Source of the DNA: Hetaerina americana
Taxonomy: Eukaryota; Arthropoda; Insecta; Odonata; Calopterygidae
Direction: 5' to 3'
Length of the DNA stretch: 64,000 bases
Assembly (NCBI GenBank): GCA_022747635.1
Contig: JAKTNV010000041.1
Location: forward strand, 3,572,501 to 3,636,500
Shown: in pieces, positions 22,701-33,690 of the stretch
How positions within the stretch are numbered: the stretch's first letter is position 1
Layout: each line of letters begins with the position of its first letter
Notes under the pieces: model-generated
The model's database searches: none
Told to the model about the DNA's origin: nothing
What the model saw: the letters and a program-made list of their open reading frames with translations, nothing else
Program-made: the position numbers and the translations under genes

Positions 22701-24599
22701 ACCCCGTGCAGCCAGAGTGAACTTCGCATATTGTACCTGGCATTTATAACAAAGGGTGTTAGCCCATTTATCCATGGGGAACCGCCTCCGTGAGAAGGAA
22801 GATCCGATAACCGAATTACAACACACATATATTAAGCAAATCTGGTGATAGAGGAATCTATTCTGGGTCCTCGGATCATTAGGGCCGGGCTAACACCTCC
22901 AAAAAAGTCAGTTTTTGTTGTTAATAAAAATGGGGCATCGTTTTTTAGCTAATCATATTATATTCTTAAGACTGTGTCAGAGATGAGGACGTCGGGAAGG
23001 TGAGGAATAGGCAGGAGTGGATAGCGGGCACATTGGACAGGATATTACAAAAGGGGAAAGGAAACGTGAAATGAAGAAGTGTTTATTGTAGCCTGCACAG
23101 TCAGGTTTTGGGCTTGTTAGGCAAGGTTAAGACACGTAAAAGGGCACACTCAGCGTCCATTCAAAAATCTATTTAAAAATGGCAGACTCGGAAACATGAT
23201 ATAGCTGCATGCATTTTGTTCCCTCGCCCTATCAATCTTAATTAAATATATATTAATACAAATAAATTACGCCATTAATTGGGGGAAGGAGGGCATCATT
23301 TTTGTAGATTAATTACAAACTTTTTTAATCAGTAACTAATTTGAACACGTGAATGAAGGATAATATGTTGTTTTAACACTAATATTAGCCAAATTTAATG
23401 TCTAGAATAAATTTAAAACGTTATAAAAATGTGAAAATAATGTACACAAATGTTTACATCGAAAGAGTTTCTTTCTGACTTTCGGGTGGATTTTTTTCCT
23501 CTTCATTGCGCAACCCCCGATCCACCCCACCTAAAGTAGTGGGGTGCGAAGTTTCACTCAAATCTTTTACTAGATAACAGGAGCACGTGGTGTCGGGTCT
23601 ACGCATTAATCTCCATGGCACATTAATGAGAAAGGAAAATCGGCGACGAAGTGAGCCAACGAAAAGATGAACATTTGACAATATTACCTTGATGAGTTCA
23701 CCGGACATACTTACAAATAAAGAAGGCCGTAAGAAAGGAAAAGTATGAAAGCTATAGATGAGCGGGCGATGCCGCGACAGTGACTCGTAACGGAGTCATC
23801 CGGGAATACGGATTTTAAAATGAAGAAACTTAAAAGTGTAAAAATCATTCGCCTCGAGGTTAAGGGGAGTTATGATATTTACACCTTGGTATTTATGCCT
23901 TTTAATACGGGACCCAATTAGAAAACTCTGGATAAGTAATTAGCAGTCCCTCCGATCCCTTATTCGTGACACTTCAGGTCAGTAGGAGGTCAAGCCTTAA
24001 AGAAAATTGGAATCCTTAGAAGATTTCAGGGGAATGTAATCATTAGGTATAGTAATTATTTTACATTGGCGAGACCAGGTTGAAATGAGCGACAAGCCTT
24101 TCTTCGGAGAAATTATCAATCAAGAAATTGAATAAAATCAAAAGAGGATCTACTAGTTTCGTCAAAAATTGTTCCGAGCAAAAAGGACTGCGAAGTGGTA
24201 CCTAGAGAAACGAAGAAGCAGTCCTTCCAAGCATGAAGGTAGCAGGGGGAACAGGGAATATTGAATGGACGTGCTACCCTGGGGGGGGGATCATTAGGGC
24301 TGCTCGATGCGGACGACAGATCAGATTTACCACCCATGTGGTAAAATAAGGGAAATAGATTGTATCCGGAGCAAATCAAATTAAATCCACAGGAACACCA
24401 AATTTTCCGAGCGTTCGAGAAGACAAAAATTCAGCCCATAAGCCCTCCTACAGAAACACTCCACATTCACGTAACTCTGCTACTTTCCGATTACGTGCTC
24501 GTGTGCTTCGAATGCCTCTAACCACGAGCTCCAGATTTTCTCAATCCCATCCGGCCGTAATCAATGAAAAGGGGTCCACCGTATTCTTACATTCATGGT
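22701..24599. other. No gene seen (about 1.9 kb)
   Basis: AT-rich DNA with only short, domainless open frames (for example 23454-23708 minus and 24116-24379 minus). Confidence 0.55.
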
Positions 24600-24830
24600 T
24601 TGTGATAAAGTTGGCAGGGTAAGGGGATTGAGGAATCGTCGCGAAGCTGTTGCAGAAAGTCTTCACTGTTCAGTGATGATGTTGTTGCGTGAACTGTAAT
24701 CTTGTCAGTGCCAATAATACGATCCGCGATCGTGCGCACACTTAGCCGACGCGGTCTGAATTCAGCACTTTACGCACACAAATCAGGAGGCAATTGTTAC
24801 CGATAATTTTTATGCAAACCTTGTACAACT
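24600..24830 (-). pseudogene. mariner family B fragment (N-terminal half of transposase)
   Basis: The minus-strand translation has RRLSVRTIAD and GTDKITVH, the second helix-turn-helix of a mariner transposase, split by stops, followed by LQQLRDDSSIPL. The end reads TACAAGGTTTGCATAAA on the minus strand (24813-24829), which also occurs at 52738 and splits as TACAAGGTTTG at 30868-30880. The catalytic domain is absent. Confidence 0.55.
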
Positions 24831-25069
24831 GCAGCAGATTGCCTTTGACTGTTTCTTAAAATTTAACTCAAGTTCCGTGATGAGAATCATTGGCCCTAGA
24901 CACTAAAAAGGAATGACTTGGATATGTGTGACCCTCGCAATTGCGCGCGAGTTGCTATTTCATCCGAATCCCGCAAGGATATGCACTTTTACGGTTCTCA
25001 CTTTATCCGCCTAGCCTTGTCAATAGAGCCGGATTTTCAATTGTGCTGCGGGGCGGAGATGGCGGCTTC
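24831..25069. other. No gene seen
   Basis: Short stretch between a mariner fragment and a CR1-type tail; nothing recognised. Confidence 0.5.
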
Positions 25070-25170
25070 CATCTACATCTACATAATTACCCGCAGGCCG
25101 CCGCAAGGGCATGTGGCGGGGGTTGTTAGGTCACCACCCGTAAAAAAGAACAATACCACATGCAAAATCA
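25070..25170 (-). repeat. CR1-group 3' tail with GC hairpin
   Basis: The hairpin, written on the plus strand as ACCCGCAGGCCGCCGC then ATGTGGCGGGGGTTG, is flanked by CATCTACATCTACATAA. It matches 55823-55905 and, inverted, 61335-61400, where it terminates a recognisable CR1-group element. It is therefore a severely 5'-truncated copy. Confidence 0.65.
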
Positions 25171-26009
25171 ACAACATGGAAATCTACACCCACAGCGGCG
25201 CATGGAGCAAAATCTAAGTACGACACGATATTCACCCGGAATATTCCCGTTTAGGGGGCCAGCGACTGCCAATTTTAAACTATTGTGCCACTCACAGTGT
25301 TATTCGTGCCAATAATAGGTTTTCTAGTGGGCGGGAGAACTTTAAAAATTCTTTATTTTCTTTGCTTTTCAATCATTTTGTTTCCAAGTCATTCTTTTAG
25401 GAAAACGCCAGTGTCGGGAGACTGAAAGCACTTTGCCTCGATACTAAGTTTATCCATATTCTTCTTCCCACCCAATGAGACGGGCGAGAAAATTGTCGCC
25501 GACGGTCACCTCATCCAAAAATTCACGGAAGCCGTTTATCGCCGTCAATTAATGATGAACATTATCATAATATATTAATGTGAGGCATTTTTTTAACGCC
25601 TTTCGGCTGCGAAAGGGGGGAAACGGCGTAGGTCACCACCGTTGCCCTGCCGTATCAATCATCTCGGATGAACGGAGGCGATATTTTATTGCTCTATTAT
25701 CTTTTTTTGTAAAATCAAAGTATTTCCCGGGCATGCTCGTCATCTTCCGGACCACACGGGGAAAACCATCATCGGAGACTAACAAGTACCTGACTTACGA
25801 ACATTTCGCTCTCCAATCACCTCAGAGAACAACACAAGTTTTACTTTTCGTGAATAAATCCGCAACGATCGTGCATCCTCTATAAGATAAAGAAAGCACC
25901 CTCGATAAGATTTCAATGTTTTACAATGTAAATCATTATCCATCCCGAAATAAATGCCACCCTATAAAGTCCTTAAAACAATAAATAAAAAGAGCCGTCC
26001 CAGTTTGCG
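25171..26009. other. No gene seen
   Basis: Unique-looking AT-rich DNA. The 101-codon frame at 25580-25885 has no recognised domain. Confidence 0.5.
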
Positions 26010-26110
26010 TAGATGCATTAAACTGGTAGAGCGCCATATGGCCGGGATCTCAAAACGAATTCCTCCTCCGGGAATGTTATCCTGCGTTCGAACCCTGAGA
26101 AACACCAATC
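26010..26110 (+). repeat. tRNA-derived SINE-like segment
   Basis: TTAAACTGGTAGAGCGCC (from 26018) resembles an A box, and GCGTTCGAACCC (26094-26105) a B box. The spacing is wider than in a normal tRNA, so an intact gene is not supported. Confidence 0.4.
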
Positions 26111-26289
26111 TCCTCATAATCTTCCCATGCGCTTCGAGGGAGCGCATTTTGGAAATTTTTAGGACCTTTTATTTTATAACGCGAGTAAATAACGATCGCT
26201 GATCGCTCCATTTTATTTATGAAAGTAACCCTAGGTTGTAGTATTTCACAAGTGGCACTATAAATGCTCCCATATCTCTTTTTATTAAG

Positions 26290-26490
26290 CTGCAGAGGGA
26301 AGATAAGGCGGGGGGAGGAGATTACATCGGCCGGAGGGTGTGGCCCGCCCCGCAGAAGCCGCGAAGGGGGTGAGCGATCAATCCACCGCCGATCACTGCC
26401 CAGTGTGAGGCGGGGCGGGGTGGGGAGCAACCCGCGTGCTGCCCCTCACCCCGCCCCGGGCGCGCGGGACGGACGGACACTCCTCTTCCC
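26290..26490. other. Short GC-rich island
   Basis: GGCGGGG and CCCGCCCC runs in otherwise AT-rich DNA. No coding signal recognised. Confidence 0.45.
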
Positions 26491-29288
26491 CGCATCTACG
26501 ATAACCCACCCGCGTATCACCCCAACTTTCATGACAAATTTCAATTTAGTGAATACATGTTTAATGTAATGTTAGAGGCTAAGATTTTCAAATCTGTACA
26601 GTTTCCAGATCGTGCAATGGAAACCACGAAGCAACTGTGCATAATGTCGGGGGAAGGAATGAAATGATTCGGAGAAATACGAAGGACGAACGCCTAGACG
26701 GGTGCTGATGGGATATTGAAGACTGCCAAAAAGGTGGAATATTTGGCAAACCTGAAAACGGAAGAATGAGAAGAGACATTTCGGACGACTGATGGAACAT
26801 TAAATTTGCAATGCAAAGAGTATTAAGCACCAAGATGCTAAAATATACCGCAAGCCGGGAAGGTGAACGCGGACGGAAGAGAAATCGTCGAGGATCACCC
26901 GACCGTCCAAGAATCAGTTTCATTCCATTCACGCATATTGGTATGACCTTCCTTACCTACTAAAAATACAGTGTTTGCGTTGTTTTAGTTCTGCTAAGCA
27001 TTCACAGACTATTCCTCCTCGTGAATCTCTCGCAACATGATGTTGTCCCACAATAAGCGGTAAATGAAATTGAAAGCAATTAAATTAAAAATGAATTGAA
27101 ATCACTTGCTTCCATTGAAATCATTTTTGTTGAAATGGTAATCCTGGTCTTCTCGTGATCTATAATCCTGTTCTCTACATGTTCCTCATGCTTTGTACAT
27201 TCAGGAGCTCATGAACGGAAGGTGTTTTTTTACTCCAATATGTATTCACTTAATCACCTTGCGCTTTCTCCATTCTCGTATCATTTCCGAAGTCGGTGGG
27301 CAAAACGACTCTAAAGCTGTCGTGTTTCCACGTCTGAAGCATAAATTCACGACTTTCACGTAATTCTAACGTAACCTTGTACCGCATTCTTCTTGCTTCA
27401 GATCCCGTGAGGTTATTCTAATTTAAACTTTTTATGCGGCTATTAATTTCTGTGTTTAAGACCGCATGTACTCAATAAATAGAAAGGAACGTTTTACCCA
27501 TTAAACGAAATTATCGTGGTACTTAAAGTTCAGTGCCTGTAGAATTCCGAGTTTGCCGCAAGATATGGAATTTTTAAGTAGGGGAGTGTCTTTTCCTACA
27601 TCCCAGTGTGTATAACAATTCTGCCACGTCTCTTTGCCTCCGCCAAAGATTTATCACGTCACCTATGCCCGAAATACCTGTTTTTCCTTCAATTGAGTTG
27701 CGTTTCAAATCGGGAGGTCAAACTCCGGGAGGAAACTCCCGGAGTGGAAGCACGCAATCTCGTCAAGAATATTTATTTGCACAATGACTGTGATTGGCGG
27801 ATTGCCGAAAACTCAAAATCTTCCAAACGGGGAGTGAATTGAGAGTCGTAGAAAAGGCGGAATGGGAGTAATGCGCGGATAATATTAAGAATCGGGAGAG
27901 GAATATTGTCCGAGTGTAATGGGGAACACAATCTAAGTATCGCGTCAACGTTCAGTACCTGTAAGTGAGAACACACGGGGAAAAGAGAAAGATGCATCTA
28001 GAATTGGAAAATATTTCAATAAAAAAACCGGAAACTTTTTTGGTCGAACTCCTACGAGTTACTAGTAACTTTGTCAATTGGAAATATAAAGATATACTAT
28101 CGACTGCCGTTCACAATATCACTGCAACCACATCCATGAAAGTATAAAGTATGACTGATATAGGCTCTGACGAAACTCTACGCAAAAAGATACGATACGT
28201 CACATTCATTCGTGGCGGCATTCGTGGGATTTCACGAGACTGCGAAATACACTGCTTCCAGCGCTCTCTTAAGGAGTCGTCCTGAAATACGGCAAATCGG
28301 TGTCCCCCGAAATATGGGGTACTTTTATCATTAATTTTTTCTTCTTCCGCGAATAATATCTTGAAAACAAATATCACTAGATATTAACGTTAAATTCCAA
28401 GGATTAGCAAAGATACGATGGAAAGAATCTGCGCGAGGTCAGTGGCCGATCCCTGTATCTGGTTCCTACCTCCCGCCGTTAGCAATTGCCAAGCGACCGA
28501 CTGAAGACATGATGAGATTATTCCGTGCATTCAAAAACCGGGACACTTCATGGAGGGGAATCGCGAACACATAAATGCCAATGCTAGGATTGAAGCTAAA
28601 ATAAATTCGTTTCGTTTTCAAAGGAGTGCCAAAAGGTGTTATCTGGAGTTCCAAAGGAGCGCGTCAAATCTCCTCGATTAAGTAAGCAAATGTATCGCAA
28701 TTAAAGGAAATAGTTACGACGTGCACTCAAACCCAGTCAGTTGGCACGTGCCTCCTGAGTTATTGCCGTGGCATTGCATGGCCAATCTAGAAAACCACTC
28801 TCTGCCGTGGCAAATTGCGGCGACACTACGACGGCTCAGTCCTTAGATAAACGGCACGGGGATTTTAATGTGCAATTAGTAATTTACTTTTAGTGGGACA
28901 TACTACGAGGTATCTTAAAATGTTAAGATTTTTTTATTTATCATGCAACAGACCACCAGAAGCAGCAGTGAGTCCACAGTTAGTTCCGAAACCTCGGCGG
29001 CACGCATAACCTCCCAGCAGAGGCGGTCCGCTTTCCAAGGGCCCGTTTTGCCCACTCGGCAATATGACTGCTCTGCGGTCGAGGCTTTTTCGAGTTCGTA
29101 GTCACGCGAGGATCAGTGGCTCCCGATGCAAACACCGGCAAAGCTCTCTCACTCAATCCGAGCGATGGATTTCGACGCTCGGGTGCACTGCTGGCGGAGG
29201 GAAAACGGATGATTATTGATGGACGATGTTGCCCACTAAACGGAGCCATTTTGAGTATTGAAAACGCTTCTCACTCCAGAGGCAGCGG
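26491..29288. other. No gene seen (about 2.8 kb)
   Basis: AT-rich DNA; only short frames. No repeats or element termini recognised. Confidence 0.55.
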
Positions 29289-29289
29289 T

Positions 29290-29327
29290 GCAAACATTGC
29301 TGCACTTCACAGAGCAGCAATGTTTGC
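29290..29327. repeat. Perfect 14-bp inverted repeat
   Basis: GCAAACATTGCTGC and its exact reverse complement are separated by ten bases (ACTTCACAGA), giving a simple hairpin of unknown role. Confidence 0.8.
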
Positions 29328-29584
29328 TATGCATTCATAAATATTGCACATTTAAATAAAAATTAGTCTATCTTGGCCCTAAATCTATTTTATAAAAGAT
29401 GGACTGCACTCTATCTGAACCTAGCAACAAATAGTTAACCAATGAAGACTGAGATATTTTAATCGCATATTAGCCCTATTCTATGTGTCCATATGTTTTC
29501 CTCTCCTGAATCCTAGTAAATATCAAATCAGAAATCTCCCTATCGGGAAAAGTTTCGGAAAAATATATTCATTTCAGATATCAC
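29328..29584. other. No gene seen
   Basis: AT-rich spacer before the mariner complex; nothing recognised. Confidence 0.5.
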
Positions 29585-30112
29585 TATAATACCTTAAAAT
29601 TCTTATAAGGACTTCTCCCCTTGAGAACGTCGACACACCTTTGCCAGGGCGGCTTTTCCACGACTCGAAGGCTCCCTTCCGGTAGGCGGAAGGTCCTTAA
29701 GGGTACAAGCGTGCAAGCTTCTTGTACGGCACTTAGGGTCACATGGTGGTGTTGTCCTTTGAAGGAGGGAGGATTTCACTTTTATAGGAAATAATCTACT
29801 GGTGCCAAGTCGGGATTAAAATGGGGTTGGGGAATCGTCGCAATACCGCTGCAGAAGGTATTGGACGGATGAACAAGATCAGACACTCTGATCTTGTTCA
29901 TCCGTCCAAAGACCTTCAGGACAAGTTTCGCGAGCATCTTCAGCGTCGCCATATTTTCAGTGATATAATGGCGTTTCACTTGTAATTATGGCATGCACTC
30001 TCATCTTGACAAAGCCAATTTAATATCTACGATCATGCGCACACTTAACCGAAGGCCTAAATTCAGCGCCTTGCGCAAATGTTGGCAAACATTGTCACCG
30101 ATACTGTTCACT
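29585..30112 (-). pseudogene. mariner family B relic, split by another mariner
   Basis: Minus-strand translation gives LRLSVRMIVD (helix-turn-helix), HYITENMATLKMLAKLVLKV and, further on, FNPDLAPVDYFLF with a mariner third catalytic region, then a decayed C-terminus. The middle of the catalytic domain is deleted: the junction lies in a perfect 23-bp hairpin at 29861-29909. The element's terminal bases, CAAACCTTGTA, appear only at 30870-30880, beyond a different mariner, indicating nested insertion. Confidence 0.6.
29861..29909. repeat. Perfect 23-bp inverted repeat with 3-base loop
   Basis: The arm beginning TTGGACGGATGAAC (29861-29883) and its exact reverse complement (29887-29909) flank CAC. 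It lies inside the mariner family B relic and changes its reading frame. Confidence 0.92.
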
Positions 30113-30868
30113 CAGAGTGCATTCCAAAAGTGAAGCAATTAAATTTCCCGCGCCGCTCCTATTTTTCGGAGAGGGGTCGAACTACTTGGAGTAGGTGAAG
30201 GGGAGGCACTTTTGCCGTAAAACCCATTTCAGTACTCTCCAAGCTGTGGAAGCGGCAGGACGTCGGTTTCTGTAAAACTCTGAGTGGCACGCAGACCAGT
30301 CCCCCAGGCCCATAAAGGCAATAATGAGCAAATTAAAAGTGAAAACAATCATTGATCATTGTCTTTTTAGACAGTAAAGGAGTGGTCCAAAAGGAGTTTG
30401 TTCCTCAAGGACAGACAGTTAACGCTGCCTACAACGTGAAAGTGCTGGAAAGACTCCGAGAAAGGGTCATCAGAACAAGAGAAGACATCTCCGCTAACTG
30501 GCTACTCCATCACAGCAACTCGCTACGAGTCCGCGAGTCCCTGGGCAAAAACCAGGTGCCAACAGTGCCCTACCCCCCTACACTCCTGAAGTCCCCCTAG
30601 CAGACTTCTTTTGTTGCTCCCTCGAATTAAGGCAACCCTGAAAGGAACCCATTTATTGTACATAGAAGAGATCCCATCAGCCGTGACCAAGACCTGGCGA
30701 GAGGTCCCCAGAGGTACCTTCCAGGGTGCATACCGGTCATGACAGAGTCTCTGGAAAAAATGTGTAGAAGCCCAAGGACAGTACTTTGAAGAATTTGAAG
30801 TGTTTGTGCAAACCTGTTCCAAAAATTATTCGAAAAATAAAAGTATTAATTTTGGAACGCACCCTGTA
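30113..30868 (+). mobile_element. mariner family A, internally deleted
   Basis: The left end has CAGAGTGCATTCCAAAA, and the right end, reversed, has CAGGGTGCGTTCCAAAA: matching terminal inverted repeats. The 756-bp length is well short of the usual 1.25-1.3 kb, so internal DNA is lost. It sits inside mariner family B sequence. Confidence 0.75.
30352..30830 (+). pseudogene. mariner family A transposase, C-terminal portion, broken
   Basis: Positions 30352-30600 read VFLDSKGVVQKEFVPQGQTV then NAAYNVKVLERLRERV and LLHHSNS, the central mariner block; the usual HHDNAP acidic residue is changed. NQVPTVPYPP follows. After frame shifts the plus strand gives ADFFCCSLELR (third catalytic D retained) and LWKKCVEAQGQYFEEFEVF at the C-terminus. 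The N-terminal DNA-binding half and first catalytic residue are missing. It cannot encode an active enzyme. Confidence 0.75.
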
Positions 30869-30880
30869 CAAACCTTGTAT

Positions 30881-31432
30881 CATACGTTCAGTGACATTTT
30901 TCTATTTACTCTCGATCCAGGGAAAAAAATAGGTTAGCTAAAAACTTGAAGCCACCGCGTATCACTCATCTCTCAGGGACGTAATACCATCACCATGCAC
31001 CCACCTGCTCCAGATAAATGTCCAGCAAATATTTCTAGTTCAAATGGATTTGTTCCCTCGCGTCTAATAATTAACAGCCGAGTTTATTGATATCAAGCTG
31101 ATTACTCGTAAAACTCTGACGCAGCTGCATAACTGCCCAATACTCACCTGCCCATTACATCAATCTACCTTTACTTAGATAGATTTTACTATTATTTAAG
31201 CATCAGAAAACTTTCTGAGTGAAAAGAAAAGTAAAATATCTGGCGGGCAATATCTGCGAATGAATGTTTTTCTAAACAAACACTCGGTCGTGAAACTGAG
31301 GGGCCGAGTCAAGATGATTCAGACGTCCGATGTCAATTGACTCTCTTGCTATTCTTTACACTTAACAACATGCGTAAGTACTTGAGCGTCATCACCAGGC
31401 GCATGCAAAGAACTCGTGTTCGTTTTCATCTC
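30881..31432. other. No gene seen
   Basis: AT-rich unique-looking DNA. Confidence 0.5.
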
Positions 31433-31535
31433 TTTTGAGGCGGATGGAGGGAATCATGAAGGCATCTTTCCTTTTGAGGCGGATGGAGGGAATCATGAAG
31501 GCATCTTTCCTTTTGAGGCGGATGGAGGGAGGGCA
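31433..31535 (+). repeat. 39-bp minisatellite, about 2.6 units
   Basis: The unit begins TTTTGAGGCGGATGGAGGGA and is repeated head to tail with no visible change between the first two units. Because 39 is a multiple of three, it encodes a 13-residue repeat (EADGGNHEGIFPF) within a 77-codon frame (31416-31649), but nothing else suggests a protein gene. Confidence 0.9.
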
Positions 31536-31754
31536 TTTCGGATGGAACCTAAGGAGGTGAAAGTTATGAAGAATTATATAATGAGGTATTGCGATTCGGG
31601 GTTTAAGGGTTTTTCGTTTCCTGTTATTAAGGGATTGTGGGTGTATTAGTGTGAAATACCAGTTTCCATGAAAAACCGACCATAAGGTAACATGAAATTG
31701 CAATAAAGAATTAATAATAATCTTGGTTCGGTTGCTCATTTTCTTGCTTTTACA

Positions 31755-32960
31755 TTCTTGAGGTTAAGGTAGATAACGGTTTAGGAAGAGTTTTTTATGG
31801 GTTAATTCGGGGAATACACGCATATAAGGGAGGAATATGGCCGGGCGGGAAATGCAGCCATATCTAGGGTTCATAAAACAACAAGTCTCATTCCACAGAA
31901 AGCTTAAGTGGTATTTTGGATGATCAATAAACAGGATGGAGAGGAGCAATGATCAATCGATAGATAAGAGGATGATCAGTCCGGCATCAGGAGAGATACA
32001 CGCGCGATGCCATGGCAATAATGAAGCCGTTAATAACGAATGTAGAACACAATCGAGACGTGCTTCTTTTATTTCGTAGAAATAGATAAGGCATTTGATA
32101 GAGTGAATTGGCAAATACTCTTGATTATATTGCAGAAAATAGGAATAGATGGGAGGGTCAGGAGGCTAATCCGCAACCCGTACATGTCTCAGACTGCTCA
32201 GGTGCGAGTGGGGAACGGAGGGCCCAGATGGGCAATGTTAGGAAGAGGTGTAAGGCAGGGTAGCCCATTATCACCGTTACTGTTCAACCTGCATGCAGAG
32301 GAAATGATTAAAGAGGCATTGGAGAATGACTGGAGGTAGGAATGAAAGTGGGCGGGGAATTCGTAAAATCAGGTTTGCGAATGAACAATCAAAAGGATTA
32401 AAATCATTTTTCGTGGATTAGAAAATCAGTGCAACATATATATGGCGTGAAAATCGATGTAACCAAAGCCAGGTCATAGGTTTTCGAGAGAGGAAAGATT
32501 AATTAAAAGTTACAGTAATTTGGCGTTGACTAGATGAGGAGGGGCATTTACTTAACTTGGCGTGTTTTGAACTAAGATAATCCAAAAATTTAGGACGTAT
32601 GAAGAAGAATGGCGTTGGACAAAGAAGATTTCAAAAGGAGGAGAGAATGGAGGACTGGGGAGATGAGTGAGGATGTTAAGAAAAGGTTAGTTGAATCTTT
32701 TATATTAAGCATGATTTCGTGCGGTGAGGAAAAATGTTCACTGAAGCAAGACTATAGACGTAGATTCGAAGCTGCTGAAATGTGGGTGTGGAGAAGGATG
32801 GAGAAGGTGAAATGGACAGCGAGGAAAACAAATGCGCAAGTATTAGGTGTGGTGAAAGGGGAGGAGAGGGGATTGTTGGGAGAAATCATAAGCAGATTGG
32901 AGAGTTTGATACAGAGAATTGTTTTAGCATTGGAATATTGAAACGGTAAAATACCAAACA
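31755..32960 (+). mobile_element. RTE-like fragment, degraded
   Basis: Similarity to copy 1 starts around its 2755 (GGTAGATAAC) and runs with deletions to the C-terminal domain. Recognisable pieces are TTTATGGGTTAATTCGGGG, GCATTTGATAGAGTGAATTG, and at 32609-32941 a frame reading SEDVKKRLVESF and AAEMWVWRRMEKVKWTA. The polymerase is interrupted by many stops, the FADD box is altered, and the 3' UTR is not recognisable. This is an older copy than the two large ones. Confidence 0.8.
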
Positions 32961-33425
32961 ACAGTAATAATATTAATTTTAAAGCTTCCCTTATTCATTA
33001 ATTACCCTTGACTGAATGACAACAAAGAACAAATCACAAATGAGTAAAGTATTTACCCAATGAATGGATCAGCAGAGAAAAAATGATCTCGTCACCAATG
33101 AAGCAAAATATTTAAACAATTTTTTTTGTAAAACAGACATGTCATATCTTCCCAAATTTGTAGTTAAGTATGGAATACTCGAGATAATATCACTTCTCGT
33201 ATGAGAGTTAAAATCTGTTCAGTAATAATAATGCCATCGAAAGTCGCAAAAACAGTTTTTTTAGAAATTACGGGAAAAATGCGTACTTTTTTCTGCTGGA
33301 AGCTCCTTCCATTGTCACATCGCCCTGCTCGGTTTACAACGGCCATGTCTTACCGAAAATACGTGTCTATAGTCTTCTATAGATACTCTTTCCTTCCTCT
33401 AAAAGGCCAATTTTCTTTTCTTTAA
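32961..33425. other. No gene seen
   Basis: AT-rich spacer with only short open frames. Confidence 0.5.
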
Positions 33426-33690
33426 AATACGACACTTCTTCTCGTTGCTTTGATGAACTTTATTTGAATCCATGCTGTTATTATTTCTAAGTGACGTTTC
33501 GCCCTTGCTCGGAACCTCCTTTCGTCGGCACAATGCTATGTCTATCGTATCGCCTTTTGCTGAGTACTGTTCGGACAGCTTCATCCCTCTCACACAAAAA
33601 CCACAAGGACAACTACGCCATTTCCATTCGTGCGCCAACACATCCGAACACACCTGCGACGTAAAGTTTACTACATTCACGAATTGATTG
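33426..33690 (-). repeat. Possible Penelope-like tail with GAAACGTC
   Basis: On the minus strand GGGCGAAACGTC (33493-33504) is followed by AAATAATAACAGC and then AATAAAGTTC, an arrangement like the tail at 12758-12810. The CTGANGA box is not recognisable. A 93-codon minus frame here has no identified domain. Confidence 0.35.

Noticed and set aside
31433..31535. CRISPR-like array
   Set aside because: Units are adjacent without spacers; it is a minisatellite.
33493..33504. Functional hammerhead ribozyme at GAAACGTC
   Set aside because: The CTGANGA box and a convincing stem II are missing; only the tail arrangement resembles Penelope-like ends.
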